A DNA stretch of 64,000 bases from Chamaelirium japonicum. Its lineage: Eukaryota; Streptophyta; Magnoliopsida; Liliales; Melanthiaceae. Where the stretch lies: positions 1,805,501-1,869,500 of the forward strand of contig CANTAL010000023.1 of the NCBI GenBank assembly GCA_947650365.1. The letters are read 5' to 3'. A model generated the notes under the pieces. It saw only the letters and a program-made list of their open reading frames with translations, was not told where the DNA came from and did not search any database. A program made the position numbers and the translations under genes. Shown in pieces: positions 10,553 to 22,700 of the stretch; the first letter of the stretch is position 1; each line of letters starts with the position of its first letter.

Positions 10553-11526
10553 CGTATGAATTAGAATGGATCGTATGAATGAATTAGAATGGATCATACG
10601 AATGAATTAGAATGGATCGTATGAATGAATTAGAATGGATCGTGCGAATGAATTAGAATGGATTATATGAATGAAATAGAATGGATCATACGAATGAAAT
10701 AGAATGGATCGTACGAAGTAATTAGAATGGATCGTATGAATGAATTAGAGTGGATACATTCGTGCGAATGAATTCGAATAGATCGTGCGAATGAATTAGA
10801 ATGGGTTGTACGAATGAATTAGAATGGATCGTACGAATGAAATAGAATGGATCGTACGAATGAATTAGAATGGATACATTCGTGCAAAAAGAAATAGAAT
10901 GGATTGTATGAATGAATTAGAATAGATCGTGTGAATGAATTAGATTGGATCATACGAATGAATTAGAATGGATACATTCGTGCGAATGAATTAGAATGGA
11001 TCGTGCGAATGAATTAGAATGGATCGTACGAATGATTTAGAATGGATCGTATGAATGAATTAGAATGGATCGTGCGAATGAATTAGAATGAATCGTGCGA
11101 ATGAATTAAAATGGATACATTCATGGGAATGAATTAGAATGGATCGTACGAAGGAATTAGAATGGATCGTATGAAGGAATTAGAATGGATCGTTTGAGTG
11201 AATGCGATTGGATCGTATTAATGAATTAGAATGGATCGTACGAATGAATTAGAATAGATCGTACGAATGAATTAGAATGGATACATTCGTGCAAATGAAT
11301 TAGAATGGATCGTATGAATGCATTAGAATTGATCGTGCGAATGAATTAGAATGGATCGTACGAATGAAATAGAATGGATTCGCACGAATGAATTAGAATG
11401 GATCATATGAATGAACTAGAATGGATCGTTTGAGTGAATACGAATGGATCGTGCGAATGAATTAGAATGGATTGTACGAATGAATTAGAATGGATCGTAC
11501 GAATGAATTAGAATGGATACATTCGT
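10553..11526 (+). repeat. F block 10
   Basis: Purine-sense block. Positions 10,640-10,990 are a module with GAATTCGAATAG at 10,770, found again at 18.38-18.72 and 39.79-40.13 kb. Near 11,417 it has TTTGAGTGAATACG, the marker that usually precedes the CGTGCGAATCC hinge, which follows here at the block end. Confidence 0.92.
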
Positions 11527-11855
11527 GCGAATCCATTCTATTTCATTCATACGATCCATTCTAATTCATTCGCACGATCCATTCTAATTCATTCGTACGA
11601 TCCATTCTAATTCATTTGTACGATCCATTCTAATTCATTCGCACAATCTATTCTAATTCATTCGTACGATCCATTCTAATTCATTCGCACGATCCATTCT
11701 AATTCATTCATACGATCCATTCTATTTCATTCGTACGATCCATTCTTACTCATTCGTACGATCCATTCTAAGTCATTTGCACGAAGGTATCCATTCTAAT
11801 TCATTCGTACTATCCATTCTAATTCCTTCGTACGATCCATTCTAATTCCTTTGTA
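11527..11855 (-). repeat. R block 10
   Basis: Pyrimidine-sense block entered through ATTCGTGCGAATCC. It contains TTTGCACGAAGGTATCC near 11,776, as do the other arms entered by this hinge. It ends at CCTTTGTACGAATGAG. Confidence 0.91.
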
Positions 11856-12709
11856 CGAATGAGTAAGAATGGATAGTACGAATGAATTAGAATGGATCGT
11901 ACGAATGAATTAGAATGGATCGTACGAAGGAATTAGAACGGATTGTATGAATGAATTAGAATAGATCGTATGAATGAATTAGAATGGATCTTACGAATGA
12001 ATTAGAATGGAACGTACGATTGAATTAGAATGGATCGTACGAATGAATTAGAATGGATACATTCGTGCAAATGAATTAGAATGGATACATTCATGGGCAT
12101 GAATTAGACTGGATCGTACAAAGGAATTAGAATGGATCATACGAATGAAATATAATGGGTCGTACAAAGGAATTAGAATGGATCGTACGCAGGAATTAGA
12201 ATGGTTTGTACGAAGGAATTAGAATGGATCGTACGAATGAATTAGAATAGATACATTCGTGCGAATGAATTAGAATGGATCGTACGAATGAGTAAGAATG
12301 GATCCTACGAATGAAATTGAATGGATCGTACAGATGAATTAGAATGGATCGTGTGAATGAATTAGAATGGATCGTACGAATGAGTAAGAATGGATCGTAT
12401 GAATGAATCGTACGAATGAATTAGAATGGATTGAATTAGAATGAATCGTACGAATGAATTAGAATGAATCATACCGTACGAATGAATTAGAATGGATCAT
12501 ACGAAGGAATTAGAATGGATCGTACGAATGAATTAGAAGGGACCGTACGAATGAATTTGCATTGATCGTGCTAATGAATTAGAATGGAACGTACGAATGA
12601 ATTAGAATGGATCGTATGAATGAATTAGATTGGATCGTACGAATGAGTAAGAATGGATCATACGAATGAATAAGAATGGATCGTACGAATGAATTAGAAT
12701 GGATACATT
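11856..12709 (+). repeat. F block 11
   Basis: Purine-sense block. Positions near 11,945-12,300 match 17,710-18,070, including the odd units ATGGTTTGTACG and ATATAATGGGTCG. ATACCGTACG is at 12,471. It ends at GGATACATTTCGTACG. Confidence 0.91.
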
Positions 12710-12991
12710 TCGTACGATCCATTCTAATTCATTCGTACGATCTATTCTAATTCATTCATGCAATCTATTCTAATTCATTCGTACGTACGATCCATTCTAA
12801 TTCATTCGTACGATCCATTCTAATCCCTTCGTATGATCCATTCTAATTCATTCGTACGGTATGATTCATTCTAATTCATTCGTACGATTCATTCTAATTC
12901 AATTAATTCTAATTCATTCGTACGATCCATTCTAATTCATTCATACGATCCATTCTAATTCATTCATACGATCCATTCTAATTTCCTCGTA
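12710..12991 (-). repeat. R block 11
   Basis: Pyrimidine-sense block with CGTACGGTAT at 12,853, the reverse of the ATACCGTACG marker. It ends at TCCTCGTATCGATCGTGCG, with ATCGAT at the turn. Confidence 0.9.
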
Positions 12992-13180
12992 TCGATCGTG
13001 CGAATGAATTAGAATGGATCGTACGAATGAATTAGAATAGATTGTGCGAATGAATTAGAATGGATCGTACGAATGAATTAGAATGGATCGTACGAATGAA
13101 TTAGAATGGATCGTATGAATGAATTAGAATGGATCGTGCGAATGAATTAGAATGGATCGTACGAATGAAATAGAATGGAT
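12992..13180 (+). repeat. F block 12
   Basis: Eight purine-sense units leading into ATGGATTCGCACGAATG, a hinge shared with 16,104, 31,812 and 34,244. Confidence 0.9.
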
Positions 13181-13329
13181 TCGCACGAATGTATCCATTC
13201 TAATTCATTCGTACGATCCATTCTAATTCATTCGTACAATCCATTCTAATTCATTCGCACGATCCATTCGCATTCACTCAAACGATCCATTCTAATTTAT
13301 TCATATTCATTCGTACGACCCATTCAAAT
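13181..13329 (-). repeat. R block 12
   Basis: Six pyrimidine-sense units. They include CATTCGCATTCACTCAAACG at 13,266, the reverse sense of the TTTGAGTGAATGCG marker. It ends at CATTCAAATAGATTCGTGCG. Confidence 0.9.
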
Positions 13330-14163
13330 AGATTCGTGCGAATGAATTTGAATGGATCGTACGAAGGAATTAGAATGGATCGTACGAAAGAATTAGAATA
13401 GATCATACGAAGAAATTAGAATGGATCGTACGAATGAATTAGAATGGATCGTATGAATGAATTAGAATGGATCGTGCGAATGAATTAAAATGGATCGTAT
13501 GAATGAATTAGAATGGATCGTATGAATGAATTAGAATGGATCGTGCGAATGAATTAGAATGGATCGTACGAATGAATTGGAATGGATACATTCGTGCGAA
13601 TGAATTAGAATGGAACGTACGAATGAAATAGAATGTATCGTGCGAATGAATTAGAATGGATCGTACGAATGAATTAGAATGGATCGTAGGAATGACTTAG
13701 AATGGATCGTTCGAATGAATTAGAATAGATTGTGCGAATGAATTAGAATGGATCGTACGAATGAATTAGAAAGGATACATTCGTACGAATGAATTAGAAT
13801 GGATCGTATGAGTGTGAATGAATTAGAATGGATCGTGCGAATGAATTAGAATGGATCGTACGAATGAATTAGAATGGATCGTACGAATGAATCAGAATAG
13901 ATTGTGCGAATGAATTAGAATGGATCGTACGAATGAATTAGAATGCATAAATTCGTGCAAATGAATTAGAATGGATTGTATGAATGAATTAGATTGGATC
14001 GTATAAATGAATTAGAATGGATCGTACGAATGAATTAGAATGGATCGTGCGAATGAATTAGAATGGATACATTCGTGCGAATGAATTAGAATGGATCGTA
14101 TGAATGAATTAGATTGTACGAAGGAATTAGAATGGATCATACGAATGAAATAAAATGGATCAT
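13330..14163 (+). repeat. F block 13
   Basis: Purine-sense block. From about 13,545 it is the second copy of the 2.4-kb duplicated segment, and it shares the rare GAATGTATCGTGCG unit at 13,636. Confidence 0.92.
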
Positions 14164-14816
14164 AATCTAATTCATTCATACGATCCATTCTAATTCATTC
14201 GCACAATCTATTCTAATTCATTCGTACGATCTATTCCATTCTAATTCATTCGTACGATCCATTCTAATTCATTCGTACGATCCAATCTAATTCATTCGTC
14301 CGATCCATTCTAATTCATTCATACGATCCATTCTAATTCATTCATACAATCCATTCTAATTCTTTCACACGATCCATTCTAATTCATTCGTACGATCCAT
14401 TCTAATTCATTCGTACGATCCATTCTAATTCATTCGCACGAATGAATCCATTCTAATTCATTCGTACAATCCATTCTATTTCATTTGTACGATCCATTCT
14501 TACTCATTCGTAAGATCCATTCTAATTCATTGGCACGAATGTATCCATTCTAATTCATTCATACGATCCACTCTAATTCATTCATACGATCCATTCCGAT
14601 TCATTCTAATTCTAATTCATTCGCACGAATGTATCTATTCTAATTCATTCGTACGATCCATTCTAATTCATTCACACAATCTATTCTAATTCATTCGTAC
14701 GATCCATTCTAATTCATTCGCACGATCCATTCTAATTCATTTGCACGATCCATTCTAATTCATTCATACAATCCATTCTAATTCTTTTGCACGAATGTAT
14801 CCATTCTAATTCATTA
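14164..14816 (-). repeat. R block 13
   Basis: Pyrimidine-sense block after a CATAATC hinge. It is shorter than R block 5 by the 211-bp deletion. It ends at TCATTACGAATGAGTAAG. Confidence 0.92.
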
Positions 14817-15293
14817 CGAATGAGTAAGAATGGATTGTACGAATGAATTAGAATGGATACATTCGTGCGAATGAATTAGAATGGATCATACGAATGAGTA
14901 AGAATGGATCGTACGAATGAAATAGAATGGATTGTATGAATCAATTAGAATGGATCGTACGAATGAATTAGCATTGATCGTGCTAATGAATTAGAATGGA
15001 ACGTACGAATGAATTAGAATGGATCGTAGAATGGATCGTATGAATGAATTAGATTGGATCGTACGAATGAGTAAGAATGGATTATACGAATGAAATAGAA
15101 TGGATCATACGTATCAATTAGAATGGATACATTCATGGGAATGAATTAGAATGGATCGTACGAAGGAATTAGAATGGATCGTACGAAGGAATTAGAATTG
15201 ATCGTATGAATGAATTAGAATGGATACATTCGTGCAAAAGAAGTAGAATGGATTGTATGAATGAATTAGAATGGATCGTACGAATGAATTAGA
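14817..15293 (+). repeat. F block 14
   Basis: Purine-sense block equivalent to F block 6. It has GTATGAATCAATTAG where the 5.9-kb copy has an extra partial unit. It ends at TTAGACGTACGATCC. Confidence 0.92.
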
Positions 15294-15761
15294 CGTACGA
15301 TCCATTCTAATTCATTCGTACAATCTATTCTAATTCATTCGTACGATCCATTCTAATTTATTCGTACAATCCATTCTAATTCATTCGCACGAATGTATCC
15401 ATTCTAATTCATTCGTACGATCCATTCTAATTTATTCATATAATCCATTCTAATTCATTCGTACGATCCATTCTAATTCCTTCGTACGAATGTATCTACT
15501 CTAATTCATTCATACGATCCATTCTAATTCATTCATACAATCCATTCTAATTCTTTCACACGATCCATTCTAATTCATTCGTACGATCCATTCTAATTCA
15601 TTCGTACGATCCATTCTAATTCATTCATATAATCCATTCTAATTCATTCGTACGATCCATTCTAATTCCTTCGTATGAATGTATCTACTCAAATTCATTC
15701 ATACGATCCATTCTAATTCATTCGCACGATCCATTCTAATTCATACGTACGATCCATTCTA
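15294..15761 (-). repeat. R block 14
   Basis: Pyrimidine-sense block equivalent to the first part of R block 6. It is cut short at CCATTCTAAGGAATTAG, where a new F segment has been joined. Confidence 0.92.
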
Positions 15762-16103
15762 AGGAATTAGAATGGATCGTACGAAGGAATTAGAATGGAT
15801 AGTACGAATGAATTAGAATGGATACCTTCTTGCAAATGAATTAGAATGGATCGTACGAATGAGTAAGAATGGATCGTACGAATGAAATAGAATGGATCGT
15901 ATGAATGAATTAGAATGGATCGTGCGAATGAATTAGAAAGGATCGTACGAATGAATTAGAATAGATTGTGCGAATGAATTAGAATGGATCGTACGAATGA
16001 ATTAGAATGGATCGTACAAATGAATTAGAATGGATCATATGAATGAATTAGAATGGATCGTGCGAATGAATTAGAATGGATCGTACGAATGAAATAGAAT
16101 GGA
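15762..16103 (+). repeat. F block 15
   Basis: Purine-sense block with the GATACCTTCTTGC variant near 15,821. It is the first third of a 1.2-kb segment repeated at 33.92 kb, and it ends at ATGGATTCGCACGAATC. Confidence 0.92.
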
Positions 16104-17000
16104 TTCGCACGAATCTATCCATTCTAATTCATTCGTACGATCCATTCTAATTCATTCGTACAATCCATTCTAATTCATTCGCACGATCCATTTGCATTCA
16201 CTCAAACGATCCATTCTAATTCATTCATATGATCCATTTTAATTCATTCGCACGAATGTATCCATTCTAATTCATTCGTACGATCCATTCTAATTCATTT
16301 GTACGAATGTATCCACTCTAATTCATTCATACGATCCATTCTAATTCATTCGCACGAATGTATCCAGTCCAATTCATTCGTACGATCCATTCTAATTCAT
16401 TCGCACAATCTATTCTAATTCATTCGTACGATCAATTCTAATTCATTAGCATGATCCATTCTAATTCATTCGTACGATCTATTCTATTTCATTCGTACAA
16501 TCCATTCTTACTCAATCGTATGATCCATTCTAATCCATTCGCACAATCTATTCTAATTCATTCGTACGATCCATTCTATTTCATTCGTACGATCCATTCT
16601 AATTCATACGATCCATTCTATTTCATTCATACGATCCATTTTAATTCATTCGCACGATCCATTCTAATTCATTCATACGATCCATTCTAATTCATTCGTA
16701 CGATCCATTCTAATTTCTTCGTATGATCTATTCTAATTCCTTCGTACGATCCATTCTAATTCCTTCGTACGATCCATTCAAATTCATTCGCACGAATCTA
16801 TCCATTCTAATTTATTCGTACTATCCATTCTAATTCATTCGCACGATCCATTCTAATTCATTAATACGATCCAATCTAATTCATTCATACGATCTATTCT
16901 AATTTATTCGCACGAATATATCCTTTCTAATTCATTCGTACGATCCATTCTAATTCATTCGCACAATCTATTCTAATTCATTAGTACGATCCATTCTAAT
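15779..17000. repeat. 1.2-kb duplicated segment, copy 1
   Basis: Direct copy of 33,919-35,140 at a constant offset of 18,140. I checked this at 15,781, 16,101, 16,451 and 16,981 and found no indel. It includes one F-to-R switch and the CTTACTCAATCG marker at 16,507. The two copies differ by scattered substitutions only. Confidence 0.9.
16104..16999 (-). repeat. R block 15
   Basis: Pyrimidine-sense block containing CATTTGCATTCACTCAAACG and the CTTACTCAATCG module. It ends in the perfect 14-bp palindrome ATTCTAATTAGAAT at 16,993-17,006, where two oppositely oriented units share the TTAG core. Confidence 0.92.
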
Positions 17001-19766
17001 TAGAATAGATTGTATGAATTAGAATGGATCGTATGAATGAATTAGAATAGATCGTACGAATAAATTAGAATGGATCGTATGAATGAATTAGATTGTGCGA
17101 ATGAATTAGAATGGATACATTCGTGCGAAGGAATTAGATTGGATCGTATGCATGAATTAGAATGGATCGTGCGAATGAATTAGAATAGATTGTGCGAATG
17201 AATTAGAATGGATCGTACGAATGAATTAGAATGGATCGTACGAATGAACTAGAATGGATACATTCGTGCGAAAGAATTAGAATAGATCGTATGAATGAAT
17301 TAGAATGGATCGTATGAATGAAATAGAATGGATCGTACGAATGAATTAGAATGGATCGTGCGAATGAATTAGAATGGATCGTGCGAATGAATTAGAATGG
17401 ATCGTACGAAGGAATTAGAATGGATCGTACGAATGAATTAGAATTAGAATGAATCGTACGAATGAATTAGAATGGATCGTACGAATGAATTAGAATGGAT
17501 CGTATGAATGAATTAGAATGGATCGTACGAATGAATTAGAATGGATTGAATTAGAATGAATCGTACGAATGAATTAGAATGAATCATACCGTACGATCGT
17601 GCGAATGAATTAGAATGGATCGTACGAATGAATTAGAATAGATTGTGCGAATGAATTAGAATGGATCGTACGAATGAATTAGAATGGATCGTACGAATGA
17701 ATTAGAATGGATTGTATGAATGAATTAGAATAGATCGTATGAATGAATTAGAATGGATCTTACGAATGAATTAGAATGGAACGTACGAATGAATTAGAAT
17801 GGATCATACGAATGAATTAGAATGGATACATTCGTGCAAATGAATTAGAATGGATACATTCATGGGAATGAATTAGACTGGATCATACAAAGGATTTAGA
17901 ATGGATCATACGAATGAAATATAATGGGTCGTACAAAGGAATTAGAATGGATCGTACGCAGGAATTAGAATGGTTTGTACGAAGGAATTAAAATGGATCG
18001 TGCGAATGAATTAGAATGGATACATTCGTGCGAATGAATTAGAATGGATCGTACGAATGAGTAAGAATGGATCGTACGAATGAAATAGAATGGATCGTAC
18101 GGATAAATTAGAATGGATCGTGCGAATGAATTAGAATGGATCGTACGAATGAGTAAGAATGGATCGTACGAATGAAATAGAATGGATCGTACGGATGAAT
18201 TAGAATGGATCGTGCGAATGAATTAGAATGGATCATACGAATGAGTAAGAATGGATCATATGAATGAATTAGAATGGATCGTGCGAATAAATTAGAATGG
18301 ATCGAACGAATGAATTAGAATGGATCATACGAATGAATTAGAATGGATCGTATGAATAAATTAGAATGGATCGTGCGAATGAATTAGAATGGATTATATG
18401 AATGAAATAGAATGGATCATACGAATGAAATAGAATGGATCGTACGAAGGAATTATAATGGATCGTATGAATGAATTAGAGTGGATACATTCGTGCGAAT
18501 GAATTCGAATAGATCGTGCGAATGAATTAGAATGGATTGTACGAATGAATTAGAATGGATCGTACAAATGAAATAGAATGGATCGTATGAATGAATTAGA
18601 ATGGATACATTCATGCAAAAGAAATAGAATGGATTGTATGAATGAATTAGAATGGATCGTGTGAATAAATTAGAATGGATCATACGAATGAATTAGAATG
18701 GATACATTCGTGCGAATGAATTAGAATGGATCGTATGAATGAATTAGAATGGATCGTATGAATGAATTAGAATGGATCGTGCGAATGAATTAGAATGGAT
18801 CGTGCGAATGAATTAGAATGGATCGTACGAATCAATTAGAATGGATCATATGAATGAATTAGATTGGATCGTATTAATGAATTAGAATGGATCGTACGAA
18901 TGAAATGGAATAGATCGTACGAATGAATTAGAATGGATATGAATGGATCGTACGAATGAGTAAGAATGGATCGTACGAATGAAATAGAATGGATTGTACG
19001 AATGAATTAGAATGGATACATTCGTGCGAATGAATTAGGATGGATCGTATGAATGAATTAGAATGGATCGTACGAATGAATTAGAATGGATACATTCGTG
19101 CGAATGAATTAGAATGGATCGTATGAATGAATTAGAATCGATCGTACGAATGAATTAGAATGGATCATGCGAATGAATTAGAATGGATCGTACGAATGAA
19201 TTAGAATTGATCGTGCGAATGAATTAGAATGGATCGTACGAAGGAATTAGAATGGATCGTACGAAGGAATTAGAATGGATAGTACGAATGAATTAGAATG
19301 GATACCTTCGTGCAAATGAATTAGAATGGATCGTACGAATGAGTAAGAATGGATCGTACGAATGAAATAGAATGGATCGTATGAATGAATTAGAATGGTT
19401 CGTGCGAATGAATTAGAATGGATCGTACGAATGAATTAGAATGGATCGTACGAAAGAATTAGAATAGATCGTACGAAGGAATTAGAATGGATAGTACGAA
19501 TGAATTAGAATGGATAGTACGAATGAATTAGAATGGATACCTTTGTGCAAATGAATTAGAATGGATCGTACGAATGAGTAAGAATGGATCGTACGAATGA
19601 AATAGAATGTATCGTATGAATGAATTAGAATGGATTGTGCGAATGAATTAGAATTGATCGTACGAATGAATTAGAATGGATCGTAGTAATGAATTAGAAT
19701 GGATCGTGCGAATGAATTAGAATATGGATCGTACAAAGGAATTAGAATGGATCGTACGAATGAATT
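17000..19766 (+). repeat. F block 16
   Basis: The longest F block before the higher-order array, 2.77 kb. Positions 17,269-17,440 match the left arm of the GAATTC fold-back without the fold-back. ATACCGTACG is at 17,586, the GAATTCGAATAG module at 18,380-18,720, and GATACCTTCGTGC-type units near 19,300 and 19,530. It ends in the GAATTCGAATGTATCC hinge. Confidence 0.93.
18380..18720 (+). repeat. GAATTCGAATAG module, copy 2
   Basis: The segment centred on GAATTCGAATAG at 18,501 recurs at 10,640-10,990 (offset 7,731) and at 39,800-40,130 (offset 21,421). It also occurs inverted at about 32,700-32,990. It holds GTGCAAAAGAAATAG, a variant 28-type unit. Confidence 0.8.
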
Positions 19767-20225
19767 CGAATGTATCCTTTCTAATTCATTCGTACAATCC
19801 ATTCTAATTCCTTCTCACGATCCATTCTAATTCATTCGTACGATCCATTCTAATTCATTCGCACGATCCATTCTAATTCATTCGTACGATCCATTCTATT
19901 TCATTCATACGATCCATTCTAATTCATTCATACGATCTATTCTAATTCTTTCGCACGAATGTATCCATTCTAATTCATTCGTACGATCCATTCTAATTCA
20001 TTCGCACGATCCATTCTAATTCATTCATACAATCCATTCTAATTCTTTTGCACGAATGTATCCATTCTAATTCATTCGTTCGATCCATTCTAATTCATTC
20101 GTACGATCCATTCTAATTCATTCGCACGATCCATTCTAATTCATGCATACGATCCAATCTAATTCATTCATACAATCCATTCTAATTCATTCACACGAAT
20201 GTATCCATTCTAATTCATTCGTAAA
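19767..20225 (-). repeat. R block 16
   Basis: Pyrimidine-sense cassette entered by GAATTCGAATGTATCC and left by CATTCGTAAATGTATGAATG. It is the longer relative of the 272-bp cassette inside the 4,866-bp repeat, with the same TTTTGCACGAATG, ATTCGTTCGATCC and CATGCATACG markers. Confidence 0.92.
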
Positions 20226-20886
20226 TGTATGAATGAATTAGAATGGATCGTACGAATGAATTAGAGTTGATACATTCGTGCGAATGAATTAGAATGGATC
20301 GTACGAATGAATTAGATTGGATCGTATGAATGAATTATAATGGATCATGCGAATGAATTAGAATAGATCATACGAATGAATTAGAATGGATACATTCGTG
20401 CAAAAGAATTAGAATGGATTGTATGAATGAATTAGAATGGATCGTGCGAATGAATTAGAATGGATACATTCGTGCGAATGAATTAGAATTGATCGTATGA
20501 ATGAATTAGATTGGATCGTATGAATAAATCAGAATGGATCGTACGAATGAATTAGAATGGATCGTACGAATGAATTAGAATGGATCGTTTGAATGAATTA
20601 GAATGGATCATACTTATGAATTAGAATGGGTCATACGAATGAAATAGAATGGATCGTACGGAGGAATTAGAAAGGATCGTACAAACGAATTAGAATTAAT
20701 CGTATGAATGAAATAGAATAGATCGTACGAATGAATTAGAATGGATCGTATGAATGAATTAGATTGGATCGTATGAATGAATTAGAATGGATTGTACGAA
20801 TGAAATAGATTAGATCGTACGAATGAATTAGAATGGATCGTGTGAATGAATTAGAATGGGTCGTACGAATGAATTAGAATGGATAC
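20226..20886 (+). repeat. F block 17
   Basis: Purine-sense block. From about 20,490 it is the left part of an inverted pair with 25.75-26.3 kb. Private variants include GATCATACTTATG, GGTCATACG and ATAGATTAGATCG. It ends at GGATACACGATCCAG. Confidence 0.92.
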
Positions 20887-21046
20887 ACGATCCAGATCCA
20901 TTCTAATTCATTCGCACAATCTATTCTAATTCATTCGTAGGATCCATTCTTATTCATTACTATGATCCATTCTAATTCATTCATACGATCCATTCTAATT
21001 CATTCGTACGATCCATTCTAATTCATTCGCACGATCCATTCTAATT
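20490..21046. repeat. Inverted-pair arm A
   Basis: This is the reverse complement of about 25,750-26,315. Both arms span the ACACGATCCAG hinge and share rare variants (GATCTAATCTATTTC in reverse sense, CCTTTCTAATTCCTC against CCTTTCTAATTCCTT, TAATTCATAAGTA). It is also a direct copy of 3,464-3,809 over its last 346 bp. Confidence 0.87.
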
Positions 21047-22700
21047 CATTCATACGATCCATTCTAATTCATTCGTACGATCTATTCTATTTCATTCGTA
21101 CAATCCATTCTTACTCAATCGTATGATCCATTCTAATCCATTCGCACATTCTATTCAAATTCATTCGTACGATCCATTCTATTTCATTCGTACGATCCAT
21201 TCTATTTCATTCATACGATCCATTTTAATTCATTCGCACGATCCATTCTAATTCATTCATACGATCCATTCTTACTCATTCGTACGATCCATTCTAATTC
21301 ATTCGCACGATCCATTCTAATTCATCCGTACGATCCATTCTATTTCATTCGTACGATCCATTCTAATTCATTCGCACAATCTATTCTAATTCATTCGTAA
21401 GATCCATTCTAATTCATTCGCACGATCCATTCTAATTCATTCATACGATCCATTCTATTTCATTTGTACGATCCATTCTTACTCATTCGTACGATCCATT
21501 CTAATTCATTTGCACGAAGGTATCCATTCTAATTCATTCGTACGATCCATTCTAATTCATTCGTACGATCCATTCTAATTCATTCATACGATCCATTCTA
21601 ATTCCTTCGTATGATCCATTCTAATTCATTCGTACGGTATTGTTCATTCTAATTCATTCGTACGATTCATTCTATTTCAATCCATTCTAATTCATTCGTA
21701 CGATCCATTCTAATTCATTCGTACGATCCATTCTAATTCATTCGTACGATTCATTCTAATTCAATCCATTCTAATTCATTCGTACGATCCATTCTTACTC
21801 ATTCGTACGATCCATTCTAATTCATTCGCACGAATGAATCCATTCTAATTCATTCGTATGATCCATTCTAATTCATTCGCATGAATGTATCCATTCTAAT
21901 TCATTCGTACGATCCATTCTATCTCATTCGTACAATCCATTCTATTTCATTCGTACGATCTATTCTAATTCATTCGCACGATCCATTCTAATTCATTCGC
22001 ATGATCCATTCTAATTCATTCGTATGATCGATTCTAATTTATTCATACGATCCATTCTAATTCATTCGCACGAATGTATCCATTCTAATTCATTCGCACG
22101 AATGTATCCATTCTAATTCATTCGTACGATCCATTCTAATTCATTCGCACAATCTATTCTAATTCATTCATACGATCCATTCTAATTTATTCGCACGATC
22201 CATTCTAATTCATTCATACGATCCATTCTAATTCATTCATATGATCCATTCTAATTCATTCGCACGATCCATTCTTACACATTCGTACGATCCATTCTAA
22301 TTCATTCGCACGATCCATTCTAATTCATTAATACGATCCATTCTAATTCATTCGCACGATCCATTCTAATTCATTCGCACGAATGTATCCTTTCTAATTC
22401 ATTCGTACGATCCATTCTAATTCATTCGCATAATCTATTCTAATTCATTCGAACGATCCATTCTAATTCATTCGTACGATCCATTCTAATTCATTCGTAC
22501 GATCCATTCTAATTCATTCGCACGATCCATTCTAATTCATTCGCACGATCCATTCTAATTCATTAGCACGATCCATTCTAATTCATTCGTACGATCCATT
22601 CTAATTCATTTATACGATCCAATCTAATTCATTCATACGATCCATTTTAATTCTTTCAAACGAATGTATCCATTCTAATTCATTCGTACGATCCATTCTA
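20887..22700 (-). repeat. R block 17
   Basis: Long pyrimidine-sense block of 1.8 kb, with CTTACTCAATCG at 21,110, CGTACGGTAT near 21,631 and many reverse 28-type units. It runs into an A6 switch module. Confidence 0.93.

Larger units (their letters stand above)
13545..15752. repeat. 2.4-kb duplicated segment, copy 2 (deleted)
   Basis: Direct copy of 4,330-6,760, about 97% alike by eye, with the same order of blocks. About 211 bp are missing near 14,232, where GATCTATTCCATTC joins two units out of register; this is the scar of the deletion. The alignment stops at TCATACGTACGATCC near 15,752. Confidence 0.85.

Noticed and set aside
10770..10781. GAATTCGAATAG as another inversion hinge
   Set aside because: It shares GAATTCGAAT with the recurrent hinge, but the sequence continues in the same orientation (also at 18,501 and 39,922), so it is only a point variant of GAATTAGAAT.
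16451..16690. 79-codon frame, with near copies at 34,591, 36,798, 61,677 and 63,203
   Set aside because: Same repeat artefact. It exists because the CTTACTCAATCG module and CTATTTC variants remove the usual TAA. It follows DNA duplication, not protein conservation.
18453..18683. 76-codon frames at 18,453, 32,729 and 39,874
   Set aside because: Repeat-derived frames inside the GAATTCGAATAG module on the pyrimidine strand. No gene features.
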